Assembly (NCBI RefSeq): GCF_938039215.1
Contig: NZ_CALHVI010000012.1
Span: forward strand, 1 to 29,977
Length of the DNA stretch: 29,977 nucleotides
DNA from: an uncultured Porphyromonas sp.
GTDB taxonomy: Bacteria > Bacteroidota > Bacteroidia > Bacteroidales > Porphyromonadaceae
Direction: 5' to 3'
In this document: piece after piece, positions 15,429 through 24,426 of the stretch
How positions within the stretch are numbered: the first letter of the stretch is position 1
How the letters are laid out: each line of letters begins with the position of its first letter
Translations under genes and position numbers: made by a program
Notes under the pieces: model-generated
What the model was told of the DNA's origin: nothing
Databases searched by the model: none
The model's input: only the letters and a program-made list of their open reading frames with translations

Positions 15429-16810
15429 TGACTCATCCCACCCCCATACGTTCATTTAGTCTGACCGAGCTCTTGAGTTCGGTCAGACGTTGTTTAGAGC
15501 ACTCCTTCCCCGACCGCTATTGGGTGCGGGCGGAGGTCAGTGACTTGAGACGTGCTGGGGGGCAAGGACATGGTTATCTGGAGCTCCTAGAGAAGGGAGC
15601 TGGAGGAGAAGTCGTAGCGAAGGTACGTGCCACGATCTGGTCGTCATCGTTCACCGCCATTGAGCGAGCCTTTGAGCAACAAGGGGTGGGCAAGCTCTCC
15701 TCTGGGATGAGCATCCTAGCGCTGGTAGGGGTCTCCTTCCATCCGCAGTATGGGCTGAGCCTCAATATCGTTGATATTGATCCGAACTATTCCCTCGGTG
15801 AGATCGCCCGTTTGCGTCTAGAGACCATCGCTCGTCTCAAACGACATGGACTCTTCGGGCTGAATAAGGAGCTTGAGCTCCCTCGTCCCCTCCAGCGTAT
15901 AGCCATCATCTCATCTGCCACGGCCGCGGGCTATGGTGACTTCATGCGTCAGCTCCATACGAATGCCTATGGGGTGGTCTTCTATACGGCACTCTTCCGT
16001 GCACAGATGCAGGGGAGTGAGACGACTGCTTCCATCCTTGGGGCTCTGGAGCGTATCTTGAAGGTGGCGGATTCGTTTGATGCCGTGGTGATCATCCGTG
16101 GGGGAGGAGCTGTGAGCGAACTAAGAGCCTTCGATGACTATACGCTCTGCGAAGCGGTGGCGCAGTTCCCCCTGCCGATCATCTCGGGGATAGGTCACGA
16201 CCGAGATGTCTCGGTACTCGACCTCATCGCCCATACGTCGCTGAAGACTCCGACAGCTGTGGCTAGCTTCCTCATCGAAGAATTAGCCGTGGAGCTAGGT
16301 GAACTAGTTCAGCGCCAGCGTCAGCTGTTGCTTCGTCTCCAGACGCTCTCGATGGAGCGAACGGCTTGGCTTCATTCGGTGGCCTCTCGGCTGCCTCTGA
16401 TTGCCCGAGGGCGACTTGAACGGGAGCGACGTCGCCTCATTCAGCTTCCCTCTCAGCTCACCCTCTCAGCGAGAAGCTATCTTGATCATTCCCGCCATCA
16501 GCTCCGCTTCTCCGCCCGTCAGCTCCCGCTACTCACGAGCTATCTGATGAAGCAGTACCGCCAAGAGTTGGCGAGGAGTCTTGCTCCTCTACCCCTATCG
16601 GTAGAGCGACTCAGAGAGCGCCTTGGGGCGACCCTCGAGCGTCAAGAGCAGGCCATCCGTCTGGCGCACCCCGATGAGGTGCTGCGCCGAGGCTTTAGTC
16701 TGGTCTCTGTAGGTGGAAGGATCATTACCCGTCGGGAGCAACTATCGTCGGGCATTGACCTCTCTATTCGCTTTGCTGACGGAGTGATCGAGGCGGTGAC
16801 GAAGGACTAG
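15428..16810 (+). CDS. xseA: Exodeoxyribonuclease VII large subunit
   Basis: Catalytic subunit of exonuclease VII, which degrades single-stranded DNA from both ends in repair. The 460-residue protein starts at GTG 15428. An N-terminal OB-fold is at about 8-105 (FSLTELLSSVRRCLEHSF, RYWVRAEVSDLR). The nuclease domain contains IAIISSATAAGYGDF near 160, VVIIRGGGAVSEL with Arg224-Gly225-Gly226-Gly227, and GIGHDRDVSVLDLIAHTSLKTPTA with His257. A long helical region and a C-terminal strand domain (DEVLRRGFSLV) complete it. xseB, the usual small-subunit neighbour, is not here: the gene ends 8 bases from a convergent acyltransferase gene. Confidence 0.96.
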   Translation: MTHPTPIRSFSLTELLSSVRRCLEHSFPDRYWVRAEVSDLRRAGGQGHGYLELLEKGAGGEVVAKVRATIWSSSFTAIERAFEQQGVGKLSSGMSILALVGVSFHPQYGLSLNIVDIDPNYSLGEIARLRLETIARLKRHGLFGLNKELELPRPLQRIAIISSATAAGYGDFMRQLHTNAYGVVFYTALFRAQMQGSETTASILGALERILKVADSFDAVVIIRGGGAVSELRAFDDYTLCEAVAQFPLPIISGIGHDRDVSVLDLIAHTSLKTPTAVASFLIEELAVELGELVQRQRQLLLRLQTLSMERTAWLHSVASRLPLIARGRLERERRRLIQLPSQLTLSARSYLDHSRHQLRFSARQLPLLTSYLMKQYRQELARSLAPLPLSVERLRERLGATLERQEQAIRLAHPDEVLRRGFSLVSVGGRIITRREQLSSGIDLSIRFADGVIEAVTKD

Positions 16811-16818
16811 CTACCCGC

Positions 16819-17919
16819 CTATTCGGGGAGCCGAAGTAGTGGCCATCCCCGCTTCTCCCAACTCGATCGAAGATGATCATAGAGGGGAGAAAAGATCTTG
16901 TCCCACAGAAGGAGACGAACCTTGTCGATGAGGATGCTCCCCGTGAAGACAAGGAGAATAAATCCCGCAACCATACCTAAGAACACACCGACAGGGTGCT
17001 CGCTGAGCCCGTGTATATACCCCGTATAATATCCGAGAAGTCGCCCATTGCAGTGGATGAGATATACTGCGAAGGTCGAGGAGGCGATCCAGTTGATGGC
17101 CCTACTTTCGATCTTGAGCCTAGAGAAGGCTAGGAAGAGCGCTGCCGCCGTGAGGATATTCAGCGGGGAGACATAGCTAAGGAACTTGTAAGTAATCGGA
17201 GATGCGATGATCGACTGCCCCGAGGTATAGCCGTAGGTGAAGAGTGCTAAGGACTGGATGAAGCTGAGCCCTAGGTAGGCGGCAACGAAGGTCGAAGTCT
17301 GGTACCGCTTTAACCCTTCGGGGTGGAGGCGGAAGTAGCGCCCTAGGAGGTAGATCCCAGCGAAGGAGAAGAGTGAATAGCCATCCTTTACCCCGAGTTG
17401 ATCCGAGAGAAGCCCTAGGAGGGTGGAGAGTACGAAGAAGAAGATGAGGTAATGTCTCAGCCCTCGCTCGCTCTGCTTGTGGACAAAGGCATTCAGTAGA
17501 GGTGCGAAGATCATAAGGCTTAGATAGGTCGGCAGGAACCATTCCTTGCTTCGATCAAGGGGCATCAAGGCGCTCCGTAGCTCTCCGCTCTCGAAGGGCT
17601 CGATCCCCAGTGCTACGATGCTCAGGTAGATCCCAACAGTGTAGAAGGCTGCTTGGAAGAGCAGGCTCACCATCCCCTTGATGCGAAGCCGTATGCCGAA
17701 GTACCCTGAGATGAGGACGAAGACATTGACTCCGACGATAGCGAGAGCTTCGCTCCAGATCCACCCGAGGGCTCCTAGAGGCTGGCTGTGCAGTGTCTCA
17801 GAGGAGGGGAAACGGAAGGTGAGGAAGTTGGCGTGGAGGATGAGGATGAGGAGCATCGCCAGTAGGCGGAGAAGCTCAAAGTTCGATGCTCGAGCGGGGG
17901 AGCGAAGAGGGGCATTCAC
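16819..17919 (-). CDS. Acyltransferase-3 family integral membrane protein
   Basis: Probable inner-membrane O-acyltransferase (OafA/OatA-like family) modifying a surface glycan or lipid. The 366-residue protein has about ten hydrophobic segments. The N-terminal family pattern is visible: NFELLRLLAMLLILILHANF holds the conserved R-x10-H arrangement with a histidine near residue 29. VFVLISGYFGIRLR near 66-80 fits the acyltransferase FFxxSGF-like motif, here ISGYFG. The C-terminus is short and basic (SSWEKRGWPLLRLPE) with no SGNH domain. It is convergent with xseA (8-base gap). Upstream it is separated from the winged-helix gene by a terminator, so it probably has its own promoter. Substrate unknown. 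Confidence 0.88.
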   Translation of the reverse strand: MNAPLRSPARASNFELLRLLAMLLILILHANFLTFRFPSSETLHSQPLGALGWIWSEALAIVGVNVFVLISGYFGIRLRIKGMVSLLFQAAFYTVGIYLSIVALGIEPFESGELRSALMPLDRSKEWFLPTYLSLMIFAPLLNAFVHKQSERGLRHYLIFFFVLSTLLGLLSDQLGVKDGYSLFSFAGIYLLGRYFRLHPEGLKRYQTSTFVAAYLGLSFIQSLALFTYGYTSGQSIIASPITYKFLSYVSPLNILTAAALFLAFSRLKIESRAINWIASSTFAVYLIHCNGRLLGYYTGYIHGLSEHPVGVFLGMVAGFILLVFTGSILIDKVRLLLWDKIFSPLYDHLRSSWEKRGWPLLRLPE

Positions 17920-17949
17920 GGGGTGGAGCGATGAGTGGTGGAGGCAAGA

Positions 17950-17987
17950 AAAAGGCTATCCCTTCGCCGTGGGAGAGATAGCCTTTT
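17950..17987 (-). terminator. Terminator of the winged-helix gene
   Basis: Stem 17950-17960 (AAAAGGCTATC) pairs with 17977-17987, with a partial inner stem. Read on the minus strand, the hairpin is followed by a T-run (CTTTTTCTTGCC). It lies between the winged-helix gene and the downstream acyltransferase gene, isolating the two. Confidence 0.75.
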
Positions 17988-18030
17988 GTAGGAGAGATGA
18001 CGAGAGTCGTCTAGGCGAGCCTATCTGAGG

Positions 18031-18234
18031 CTAGTAGACGAGCTCGACGAGAAGGTCTTCGCCCGACTCATCGAAGTTGAGCTTTCCTTCCTTAGCGAGC
18101 CAGCCAAGAGCAGCATATAGCTCCTTGTCTGTACGTAGCTTAGTGGCTTTCTTCAGAGCCTTGATATCCATTTTGCCAAGTTTGTCTAGGGAGTTCCAGA
18201 CAAGACCTGCATTCGTTCCGATAAGCTTGATCAT
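18031..18234 (-). CDS. Small winged-helix domain protein (DUF2582/PF10771 type)
   Basis: A 67-residue protein made up of one winged helix-turn-helix domain: VGLVWNSLD-like first helix (NAGLVWNSLDKLGKMDIKAL), recognition region (ATKLRTDKELYAALGWLAKE) and a beta wing (GKLNFDESGEDLLVELVY). This pattern is that of the small DUF2582 proteins common in Bacteroidota, presumed nucleic-acid binding but of unknown role. It has its own well-formed promoter (18327-18358) and its own terminator (17950-17987), so it is a single-gene unit. The promoter is one of the best matches in the window, suggesting good expression. Confidence 0.88.
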   Translation of the reverse strand: MIKLIGTNAGLVWNSLDKLGKMDIKALKKATKLRTDKELYAALGWLAKEGKLNFDESGEDLLVELVY

Positions 18235-18326
18235 GGGAGGGAATAGAAATTAGTAGTTACTGATTGCTCTGTCGTTATTAGTGATCAGCCAAGACCTTGA
18301 GATTGACACGAATCTTGGCTTCGGTG

Positions 18327-18358
18327 TAAAGTTACTAAACCTTTTTCATAAGGACAAA
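18327..18358 (-). promoter_or_regulatory. Promoter of the winged-helix gene (TTTG-N20-TAACTTTA)
   Basis: On the minus strand a -33 TTTG (18358-18355) is followed after exactly 20 bases by TAACTTTA (18334-18327), one mismatch from TAnnTTTG. This is the only candidate in the window with both elements at the consensus distance. The leader would be about 85 bases. Confidence 0.6.
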
Positions 18359-18411
18359 CGAGATCCATCGCCAAAGGCTGATGCCATGAGGGTTTGGAGC
18401 ACCTTGGAGCG

Positions 18412-18493
18412 ACCTACGGTAGGTCGCTCGGAAAACCTACGGTAGGTCGATGAGACGACCCACTGTGGGTCGCCTCGGCGATCTACCATAGGT
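18412..18493 (+). repeat. Palindrome array C: four 13-bp cores, 23-bp period
   Basis: Cores at 18412-18424, 18435-18447, 18458-18470 and 18481-18493: ACCTACGGTAGGT twice, ACCCACTGTGGGT, ATCTACCATAGGT. Spacers are exactly 10 bases: CGCTCGGAAA, CGATGAGACG, CGCCTCGGCG. The fourth core is the most degenerate of the family. The first spacer ends in AAA, as in arrays A, E and F. Confidence 0.95.
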
Positions 18494-18596
18494 TCTGAAG
18501 AAGGGGTGTCAGTAGAAGGCTCTCTCGGCCGAAGAGGGAACGGGTAGGGGAGTGCCGAAGGGGGAGGCAGCTCCTAGCCCCTTGCCAAAGAATTTG

Positions 18597-18604
18597 TATC
18601 TTTG
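18597..18604 (+). promoter_or_regulatory. Candidate -7 promoter box (TATCTTTG) for the antiporter
   Basis: Exact TAnnTTTG match 77 bases before ATG 18682. A TTG lies 12 bases upstream (18582-18584), too close for the usual -33. Confidence 0.5.
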
Positions 18605-18681
18605 GTGGTGCAAATAGGGATCGGTGGAGCAGGTCATACCTCTCTCTGGTATATCCTTGAGCTTAAACAGAACAGAATAGC

Positions 18682-20940
18682 ATGCCTAAGCAACGGGGAT
18701 TCCTACCCTTTGTCTTCTACATCTTCATACTGCTCATCTCAGTGGCGGCCCTCTGGGGGACTCTCTATTTCGGAGAAAGTCTGACCCCATCAAGCCTGCG
18801 CCCCACAGCCGAAGGAGCGATGACGCTCCGTGCCGCTTTCGCCGACTTCCAGACCAGCGTCTCCCATCATATTGACTCCACGATAGGGGTTCTGCTCTTG
18901 CAGATCCTCATCATCCTCGTAGCTGCACGATCCATGGGCTGGCTCTTCCGTAAGATTCACCAGCCGGCTGTCATAGGGGAGATCGTCGCAGGTATTCTCC
19001 TCGGTCCTTCACTCTTTGGGCGAGTCGCCCCCGAGGCATTTGGTGCCCTCTTCCCAGCCTCTAGCCTGTCTAATATCCAGCTCTTGAGTAACTTCGGGCT
19101 GATCCTCTTCATGTTCGCCGTGGGGATGGAGCTCCGCCTCGGAGATATACGCAAGCAGCTCCGAAGTAGCATCATCATCAGTCATACGGGGATCTTCATC
19201 CCCTTCCTCCTCTCCCTGCCGCTGAGCTATGCCATCTATAGCGACTATGCTGCAGGGCTGACGGACTTCACACCCTTTGCCCTCTTCATCGGGATCGCTA
19301 TGAGCATCACGGCCTTCCCCGTACTGGCTCGTATCATCCAGGAGAATAACCTCCAGCGTACACACCTAGGGAAGCTCTCCCTCTCTACAGCAGCAGCGGG
19401 GGACATCACAGCTTGGCTCATGCTGGCGGCTATCATCGCGATCGCCCAGAGTGGCAGCCTGATGAGCACGGGCTACAACCTCCTCTTCCTCATCGTCTAT
19501 CTATTGGTGATCTTCGGGATCATTCGCCCGCTCTTCCATGTTGCGGGGAAGGTATACAACAATACCGAAGTCATCAGTCACGGGATGGTTGGGACGATCT
19601 TCATCCTCCTGCTCCTATCCTCATACATCACCGAACTACTCAGCATGCATGCCCTCTTCGGTGCGTTCATGCTCGGGCTTGTCATGCCCGAAGACTTGTC
19701 CTTCCGCAAGATCGTCACGGACAAGATCGAGGATGTCTCCCTCCTGCTCTTCCTGCCCCTCTTCTTCGTCTCTAGTGGGCTGCAGACCGAGCTCGGCCTC
19801 ATTGATAGCCCCGAGCGCTGGGCTCTGCTTGGTGTCTTCACGCTGATCGCTGTCGTGGGGAAGGTCGGCGGTACTTATATCTCTGCACGAGCTTCGGGTG
19901 AAAGCCCTCGTAATAGTATCTTCCTCGGTGCCTTCATGAACACCCGTGGACTGATGGAGCTCGTCGTGCTCGGTATCGGCTACGAGATGAAGATCCTTCC
20001 TCCCGCTATCTATGCTGTCCTCGTGCTGATGACCGTCATCACGACCGTGATGACCATGCCCATGGTGCACATGATCAACTGGATCATCCGCCTCGGGGAG
20101 CGTCGTCGGGACCGCATCGAGACGATCGACAAGCAGGCAGGAGCCAAGGTGCTCCTCTCCTTCGGTCGCCCTAGCTCTGGAGTGACCCTGCTTCGTCTGA
20201 CGGATCAGCTTCTCCGTCGTGGGGAAGCCCATCCCAATGTCACAGCCCTGCACATCACGACGGACAAGAATATCAATTCGATCGAAGTAGATAAGTTCTT
20301 CGAGGATAACTTCCGCCCCATCCTTCAGGAAGCACAGCAGCTCAGCCAGCCCCTAGAGGTAGAGCACCTCGTGGCTGATGAAGTCGAAGGGACGATTCTC
20401 ACCAAGCTTACCGAAGAGAAGTATAACCTCCTCATCGTCGGTGCTGGTGTGCGCCTCTCCTCCGATGAGGATGACCGAGAGGCTACCACGGTGCGCCAGC
20501 AGATGAAGCGCCGTGTGGGAAGCTTCTCCGTGCGTACCACCGAGTCGCTGCTTACCATCCACAGCATGCTGCGAGACAAGATGGCCTTCTTCATCCATCG
20601 TGCTCCTTGCTCGGTAGGGGTACTCCTCAGTCGATCCTTCCATTCTCCGAAAAGTATTCTCCTTTATATAGCTAATCAAGGAGATCTACGCCTGCTACCC
20701 TATGCACGTACGATGGCCGAGAATAACAAGGCTGCGCTACGCATCATAGCTAGCCAAGACCTTCCCCCTCAGAGCCTCAATCTGCATCCAGGTGAAGCCC
20801 TCCTCCCCGATAAACTCCGATCACTTCCCGAAGGGTGCGACCTTGTCGTCGTCAGCTACACCCATTGGCAGGAAGCCTTCGACACGTGCGAAGACCTCCT
20901 CTCACGACTGCCCTCGACACTCATTCTCAATCTGAAGTAG
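18682..20940 (+). CDS. Cation:proton antiporter, CPA2 family, with cytoplasmic regulatory domain
   Basis: Inner-membrane monovalent cation/proton exchanger, probably for pH or K+/Na+ homeostasis. The 752-residue protein has an extra N-terminal hydrophobic helix (about 7-27). A Na/H-exchanger membrane domain of about 12 helices follows at 65-470 (QPAVIGEIVAGILLGPSLFG near 95; LFMFAVGMELRLGDIRKQLR near 142). The ion-binding helix carries Asp241 (TAAAGDITAWLML), and ARIIQENN and FMNTRGLMELVVLGIGYE also match the family. Residues from about 480 to 752 are soluble and look like two universal-stress-like domains (KVLLSFGRPSSGVTLLRLTD, and YNLLIVGAGVRLSSDE). No TrkA-N/KTN domain was seen, so it resembles CHX-type rather than KefB/C proteins. 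The cation is not predictable. glgB follows after 48 bases. Confidence 0.92.
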   Translation: MPKQRGFLPFVFYIFILLISVAALWGTLYFGESLTPSSLRPTAEGAMTLRAAFADFQTSVSHHIDSTIGVLLLQILIILVAARSMGWLFRKIHQPAVIGEIVAGILLGPSLFGRVAPEAFGALFPASSLSNIQLLSNFGLILFMFAVGMELRLGDIRKQLRSSIIISHTGIFIPFLLSLPLSYAIYSDYAAGLTDFTPFALFIGIAMSITAFPVLARIIQENNLQRTHLGKLSLSTAAAGDITAWLMLAAIIAIAQSGSLMSTGYNLLFLIVYLLVIFGIIRPLFHVAGKVYNNTEVISHGMVGTIFILLLLSSYITELLSMHALFGAFMLGLVMPEDLSFRKIVTDKIEDVSLLLFLPLFFVSSGLQTELGLIDSPERWALLGVFTLIAVVGKVGGTYISARASGESPRNSIFLGAFMNTRGLMELVVLGIGYEMKILPPAIYAVLVLMTVITTVMTMPMVHMINWIIRLGERRRDRIETIDKQAGAKVLLSFGRPSSGVTLLRLTDQLLRRGEAHPNVTALHITTDKNINSIEVDKFFEDNFRPILQEAQQLSQPLEVEHLVADEVEGTILTKLTEEKYNLLIVGAGVRLSSDEDDREATTVRQQMKRRVGSFSVRTTESLLTIHSMLRDKMAFFIHRAPCSVGVLLSRSFHSPKSILLYIANQGDLRLLPYARTMAENNKAALRIIASQDLPPQSLNLHPGEALLPDKLRSLPEGCDLVVVSYTHWQEAFDTCEDLLSRLPSTLILNLK

Positions 20941-20988
20941 CCCCTTCCTCTCACACGCCCTAGGTACACATACATTACAGACACGACT

Positions 20989-23004
20989 ATGACGAAGTTA
21001 GTAGCAAACGACCCTTGGCTCAAGCCCTATGAAGAGCGCATCCGCCGTCGCATGGAGTTCACCCACGCTCGTGAACGATCCATTACTCAAGGGGGAGATG
21101 TCCCTCTAGAACAATTCGCTGACGGCTACCTTCACTACGGCTTGCATAGGGATAAGAAGAAGGGTTGCTGGATCCTTCGGGAGTTCCTCCCAGGGGCACA
21201 TAGCGTCCAGCTCATCGGCTCCTTCAATGATTGGCAGCGCATGTCCGTCTGGAAGCTCAAGCGTGTCGATGACTATGGAAACTGGGAGATCCATATCTCC
21301 GATAAGGTGCTGCACCATGGAGACCTTTACCGCCTCTTCGTCTGTTGGGGCCATGGCTGTGGGGAGCGCATCCCTGCATGGGCTAGCCGTGTTGTCCAAG
21401 ATAGTGAGACGGGGATCTTCAGTGCCCAAGTTTGGGATCCCGAAGAGCCTTACGTCTTCCGCAATGCTCGCCCCGGTAAGCGAGACGAAGCCCTCATGAT
21501 CTATGAGTGTCATGTGGGCATGTCCTCTGAGGAGGGTAAGGTAAGCACCTACCGAGAGTTCCAAGAGCAGGTACTCCCTCGCATCGTCGATCTAGGCTAC
21601 AATGCTATCCAGATCATGGCGGTGCAGGAGCATCCTTACTATGGCTCCTTTGGCTACCATGTCTCGAGCTTCTATGCTCCGAGTAGCCGCTTCGGTACAC
21701 CCGATGAACTGAAGGCACTGATCGATGCTGCCCACGGCCTTGGGCTCAAGGTCATCATGGACCTTGTGCATAGCCATGCGGTGCGCAATGAAGTCGAAGG
21801 CCTAGCTCGCTATGATGGCTCTCGTACACTCTTCTTCCACGAAGGACCACGAGGAGATCATCCTGCTTGGGACTCGCTCTGCTTCGACTATGGGCGCAAC
21901 AATGTCATGCACTTCCTCCTGTCGAACTGTAAGTATTGGCTTGAGGTCTTCCAGTTCGATGGTTTCCGCTTCGATGGAGTCTCCTCCATGCTCTATTATA
22001 ATCACGGGCTAGGGGAGAGCTTCACCTCCTATTCTGACTACTTCAATGGCCTGCAGGATGCCGATGCGATGGCTTACCTGACACTGGCCAATAAGCTCAT
22101 CCATAGCGTCTACCCCGATGCGATCACCATCGCTGAGGAAGTGAGTGGGATGCCTGGGCTTGCCTCTCCGATCGAGGATGGTGGCTTTGGCTTCGACTAT
22201 CGCCTCTCGATGAATATCCCTGACTTCTGGACGAAGCTCATCACCGAGCGTCCTGATGAAGAATGGAGCCCAGGGGCTATCTGGCACGAACTGACCAACC
22301 GCCGTGAGGAGGAGAAGACGATCAGCTATGCGGAGAGCCATGACCAAGCCCTTGTGGGAGATAAGACGATCATCTTCCGTCTGGCAGATGCAGAGATGTA
22401 CTGGCACATGAGCCACTCAAGCCGTACGCTGCAGACCGACCGAGCTGTCGCTCTGGATAAGCTCATCCGTCTAGCTACCGTCTCGACGATGAATGGCGGG
22501 TATCTGAACTTCATGGGGAATGAGTTCGGTCACCCCGAATGGATCGACTTCCCTCGTGTGGGTAATGACTGGTCGTACCACTATGCTCGTCGTCAGTGGA
22601 GCCTAGCGGACAATGAGGATCTCCTCTACCATGACCTGCAGTCCTTCGACAAGGCGATGGTTCATCTCGTAAGTTCCTCATCCGAGTTCGCTACCTGCTC
22701 ACTTCAGCAGTATCATATCCAAGAAGAGGAACAGATCCTAGCCTTTGGCCGTGGAGACCTCATCTTCGTCTTCAACTTCCATCCCACCCGCTCCTACACT
22801 GACTATCAGATCATGCTTCCTAAGGGGAGCTACACGGTCGTCCTCGACACCGATAGCAAGGCCTTCGGAGGCTACGGGCTGGTAGATGACAGTCTCACCT
22901 ATACGTCACTTCCGTATGAAGTGAATACGCTTGACTGCGAGAAGCTAGCTCCTCTGGCGCTCTACATCCCCTCTCGCACGGCACTTGTCCTACGACGCAA
23001 ATAA
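20989..23004 (+). CDS. glgB: 1,4-alpha-glucan (glycogen) branching enzyme, GH13
   Basis: Makes alpha-1,6 branches in glycogen; cytoplasmic. The 671-residue protein has a CBM48-type N-terminal domain (REFLPGAHSVQLIGSFNDWQ near 65-85). A GH13 barrel follows with all catalytic residues: nucleophile Asp329 (GFRFDGVSSML), acid/base Glu383 (TIAEEVSGMPG) and stabiliser Asp452 (YAESHDQALVGDKT), plus GNEFGHPEWIDFPR downstream. A beta C-terminal domain ends it. The GDEFGHPEW-like and SHDQALVGDKT motifs and overall length fit the eukaryote-like GH13_8 branching enzymes rather than the longer E. coli type. No other glycogen gene (glgA, glgC, glgP) is in the window. It lies between the antiporter (48-base gap) and prs (52-base gap). 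Confidence 0.93.
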   Translation: MTKLVANDPWLKPYEERIRRRMEFTHARERSITQGGDVPLEQFADGYLHYGLHRDKKKGCWILREFLPGAHSVQLIGSFNDWQRMSVWKLKRVDDYGNWEIHISDKVLHHGDLYRLFVCWGHGCGERIPAWASRVVQDSETGIFSAQVWDPEEPYVFRNARPGKRDEALMIYECHVGMSSEEGKVSTYREFQEQVLPRIVDLGYNAIQIMAVQEHPYYGSFGYHVSSFYAPSSRFGTPDELKALIDAAHGLGLKVIMDLVHSHAVRNEVEGLARYDGSRTLFFHEGPRGDHPAWDSLCFDYGRNNVMHFLLSNCKYWLEVFQFDGFRFDGVSSMLYYNHGLGESFTSYSDYFNGLQDADAMAYLTLANKLIHSVYPDAITIAEEVSGMPGLASPIEDGGFGFDYRLSMNIPDFWTKLITERPDEEWSPGAIWHELTNRREEEKTISYAESHDQALVGDKTIIFRLADAEMYWHMSHSSRTLQTDRAVALDKLIRLATVSTMNGGYLNFMGNEFGHPEWIDFPRVGNDWSYHYARRQWSLADNEDLLYHDLQSFDKAMVHLVSSSSEFATCSLQQYHIQEEEQILAFGRGDLIFVFNFHPTRSYTDYQIMLPKGSYTVVLDTDSKAFGGYGLVDDSLTYTSLPYEVNTLDCEKLAPLALYIPSRTALVLRRK

Positions 23005-23056
23005 TAGAAGAAGAGACTCCCCACAATGGAGAGCCCGATAATATTCATACACCCCA

Positions 23057-24001
23057 ATGGCTATTGATACTAAGAATGTTGCCATTTTCGCAGGCTCGGC
23101 TTCGCGGGATCTGGCAGCTAAGATCGCAGAGGCTCTAGGTCTACACCTGGGCGACATGCAAGTAGAGCACTTCGCAGATGGAGAATTCTCTGTCTACTAC
23201 AAGGATAGCATCCGTGGTAAGGATGTCTTCCTTGTTCAGTCTACCTATCCATCTTCGGATAATATCATGGAGCTCCTCCTGATGATCGACGCTGCTAAGC
23301 GTGCTTCGGCACACTACATCGCAGCGGTCATCCCTTACTTCGGGTGGGCTCGCCAGGATCGTAAGGATAAGCCTCGTGTCTCCATCGGTGCTAAGCTCAT
23401 GGCAGACCTGCTGAGCACGGCAGGGGTGACTCGTGTTATCACGATGGATCTGCATGCCGATCAGATCCAGGGATTCTTCAATGTCCCTGTGGACCACCTC
23501 TATGCTTCGATGGTCTTCATCGACTATCTCCGCCAGACCTCTGATCTCTCGCGCACGGTGATCGCTACGCCAGACGTAGGTGGGGCTAAGCGTGCTAACT
23601 CGTATGCTAAGTTCCTCGGTGTGCCCATGGTGATCTGTCACAAGAGCCGTGCTAAGGCCAATGAAGTCGCCGAGATGACGATCATCGGGGATGTCGAAGG
23701 CAAGGATGTCATCCTCGTGGATGATATCGTCGATACGGCTGGGACGATCTGTAAGGCAGCTGACCTGATGATGGCTAACGGTGCTCGAAGCGTACGTGCT
23801 GCAGCTAGCCATGCGGTGCTCAGCGATCCCGCTACGGAGCGTATCAACGCTTCTGCACTCCAGCAGATCATCTTTACGGACTCCATCCCCTTGCGCAAGC
23901 AGTCGGATAAGATCCACATCGTCTCGGTGGCTAATATCTTCGCCGAAGCGATCAACCGTGTCATCAACCACGAGTCGATCAGCATCCTCTACTCCATCTA
24001 G
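23057..24001 (+). CDS. prs: Ribose-phosphate pyrophosphokinase (PRPP synthetase)
   Basis: Makes PRPP from ribose 5-phosphate and ATP for nucleotide, His, Trp and NAD synthesis; cytoplasmic hexamer. The 314 residues match the class I family length. Visible motifs: FADGEFSVYYKDSIRGKDVF near 39-58; IPYFGWARQDRKDKPRVSIG near 95-115, the catalytic flexible loop region; MDLHADQIQGFF near 131-142; and the PRPP-binding loop at about 218-230 (VILVDDIVDTAGT; Asp222, Asp223). It follows glgB on the same strand and ends in a strong terminator, so it probably closes the antiporter-glgB-prs run, although it may have its own promoter in the 52-base gap. Confidence 0.97.
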   Translation: MAIDTKNVAIFAGSASRDLAAKIAEALGLHLGDMQVEHFADGEFSVYYKDSIRGKDVFLVQSTYPSSDNIMELLLMIDAAKRASAHYIAAVIPYFGWARQDRKDKPRVSIGAKLMADLLSTAGVTRVITMDLHADQIQGFFNVPVDHLYASMVFIDYLRQTSDLSRTVIATPDVGGAKRANSYAKFLGVPMVICHKSRAKANEVAEMTIIGDVEGKDVILVDDIVDTAGTICKAADLMMANGARSVRAAASHAVLSDPATERINASALQQIIFTDSIPLRKQSDKIHIVSVANIFAEAINRVINHESISILYSI

Positions 24002-24040
24002 TTTGCTTAGGGGCTCTCCTCGCTCTGGCAAATAGCACGA

Positions 24041-24083
24041 AGATCGGTCGCTCCGTCCTAGGATGGAGCGACCGATCTTTTTG
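24041..24083 (+). terminator. Strong intrinsic terminator after prs
   Basis: Stem 24041-24054 (AGATCGGTCGCTCC) pairs with GGAGCGACCGATCT ending at 24078, followed by a TTTTTG run. This is a classic terminator. Confidence 0.9.
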
Positions 24084-24212
24084 TTGTTATGTACCACCTC
24101 CACCAAGGGGGGGCTTCAGCGGTAGGCAAGCTAACTTTCTTGCTTGTCGTTCGGGTAATTTCACCCTCAAACCTAGGCGTATATATCAGCCCTTAGGAAG
24201 CCCCCAAATAAA

Positions 24213-24294
24213 ACCTACTGTAGGTCGTCTTACCGACCCACGGTAGGTCGATCGACCGACCCACAGTGGGTTTTCGGAGCGACCTACGGTAGGT
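24213..24294 (-). repeat. Palindrome array D: four 13-bp cores, 23-bp period, inverted orientation
   Basis: Cores at 24213-24225, 24236-24248, 24259-24271 and 24282-24294: ACCTACTGTAGGT, ACCCACGGTAGGT, ACCCACAGTGGGT, ACCTACGGTAGGT. Spacers are 10 bases each: CGTCTTACCG, CGATCGACCG, TTTCGGAGCG. The asymmetric spacer with AAA is the last one read in reverse complement (CGCTCCGAAA), so this copy is inverted relative to A, C, E and F. Its left flank (CCCCCAAATAAA) is the reverse complement of the right flank of array A. Confidence 0.95.
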
Positions 24295-24418
24295 CGCTCT
24301 ATTAGACCTTCGCATAGGGTAGTCCTAAGAGATAAGATATGGTTCATATTTGGAGCCGTGTTTTTAGTTAGGACTCTATTTTTCTATGACATTATGATAG
24401 TCGTACCGCTTAATTCGT

Positions 24419-24426
24419 TATATTTG
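24419..24426 (+). promoter_or_regulatory. Candidate -7 promoter box (TATATTTG) for manC
   Basis: Exact TAnnTTTG match in an AT-rich stretch 38 bases before ATG 24465, with no competing box nearby. A -33 TTG is not evident. Confidence 0.55.

Larger units (their letters stand above)
18235..18681. other. Intergenic region between divergent genes: two promoters and palindrome array C
   Basis: A 447-base gap. From left to right: the leader of the winged-helix gene, with an inverted repeat GCCAAGA/TCTTGGC near 18288-18320; its promoter at 18327-18358; array C at 18412-18493; and a TAnnTTTG box at 18597-18604 for the antiporter. No further gene was seen. Confidence 0.7.

Noticed and set aside
18682..20940. 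KefB/KefC assignment for the antiporter
   Set aside because: No TrkA-N nucleotide-binding motif (GxGxxG) is visible in the C-terminal half, which looks universal-stress-like instead.
23141..24106. Long minus-strand frame of 321 codons opposite prs
   Set aside because: It is a shadow frame of prs with no family features; the plus-strand frame has all PRPP synthetase motifs.
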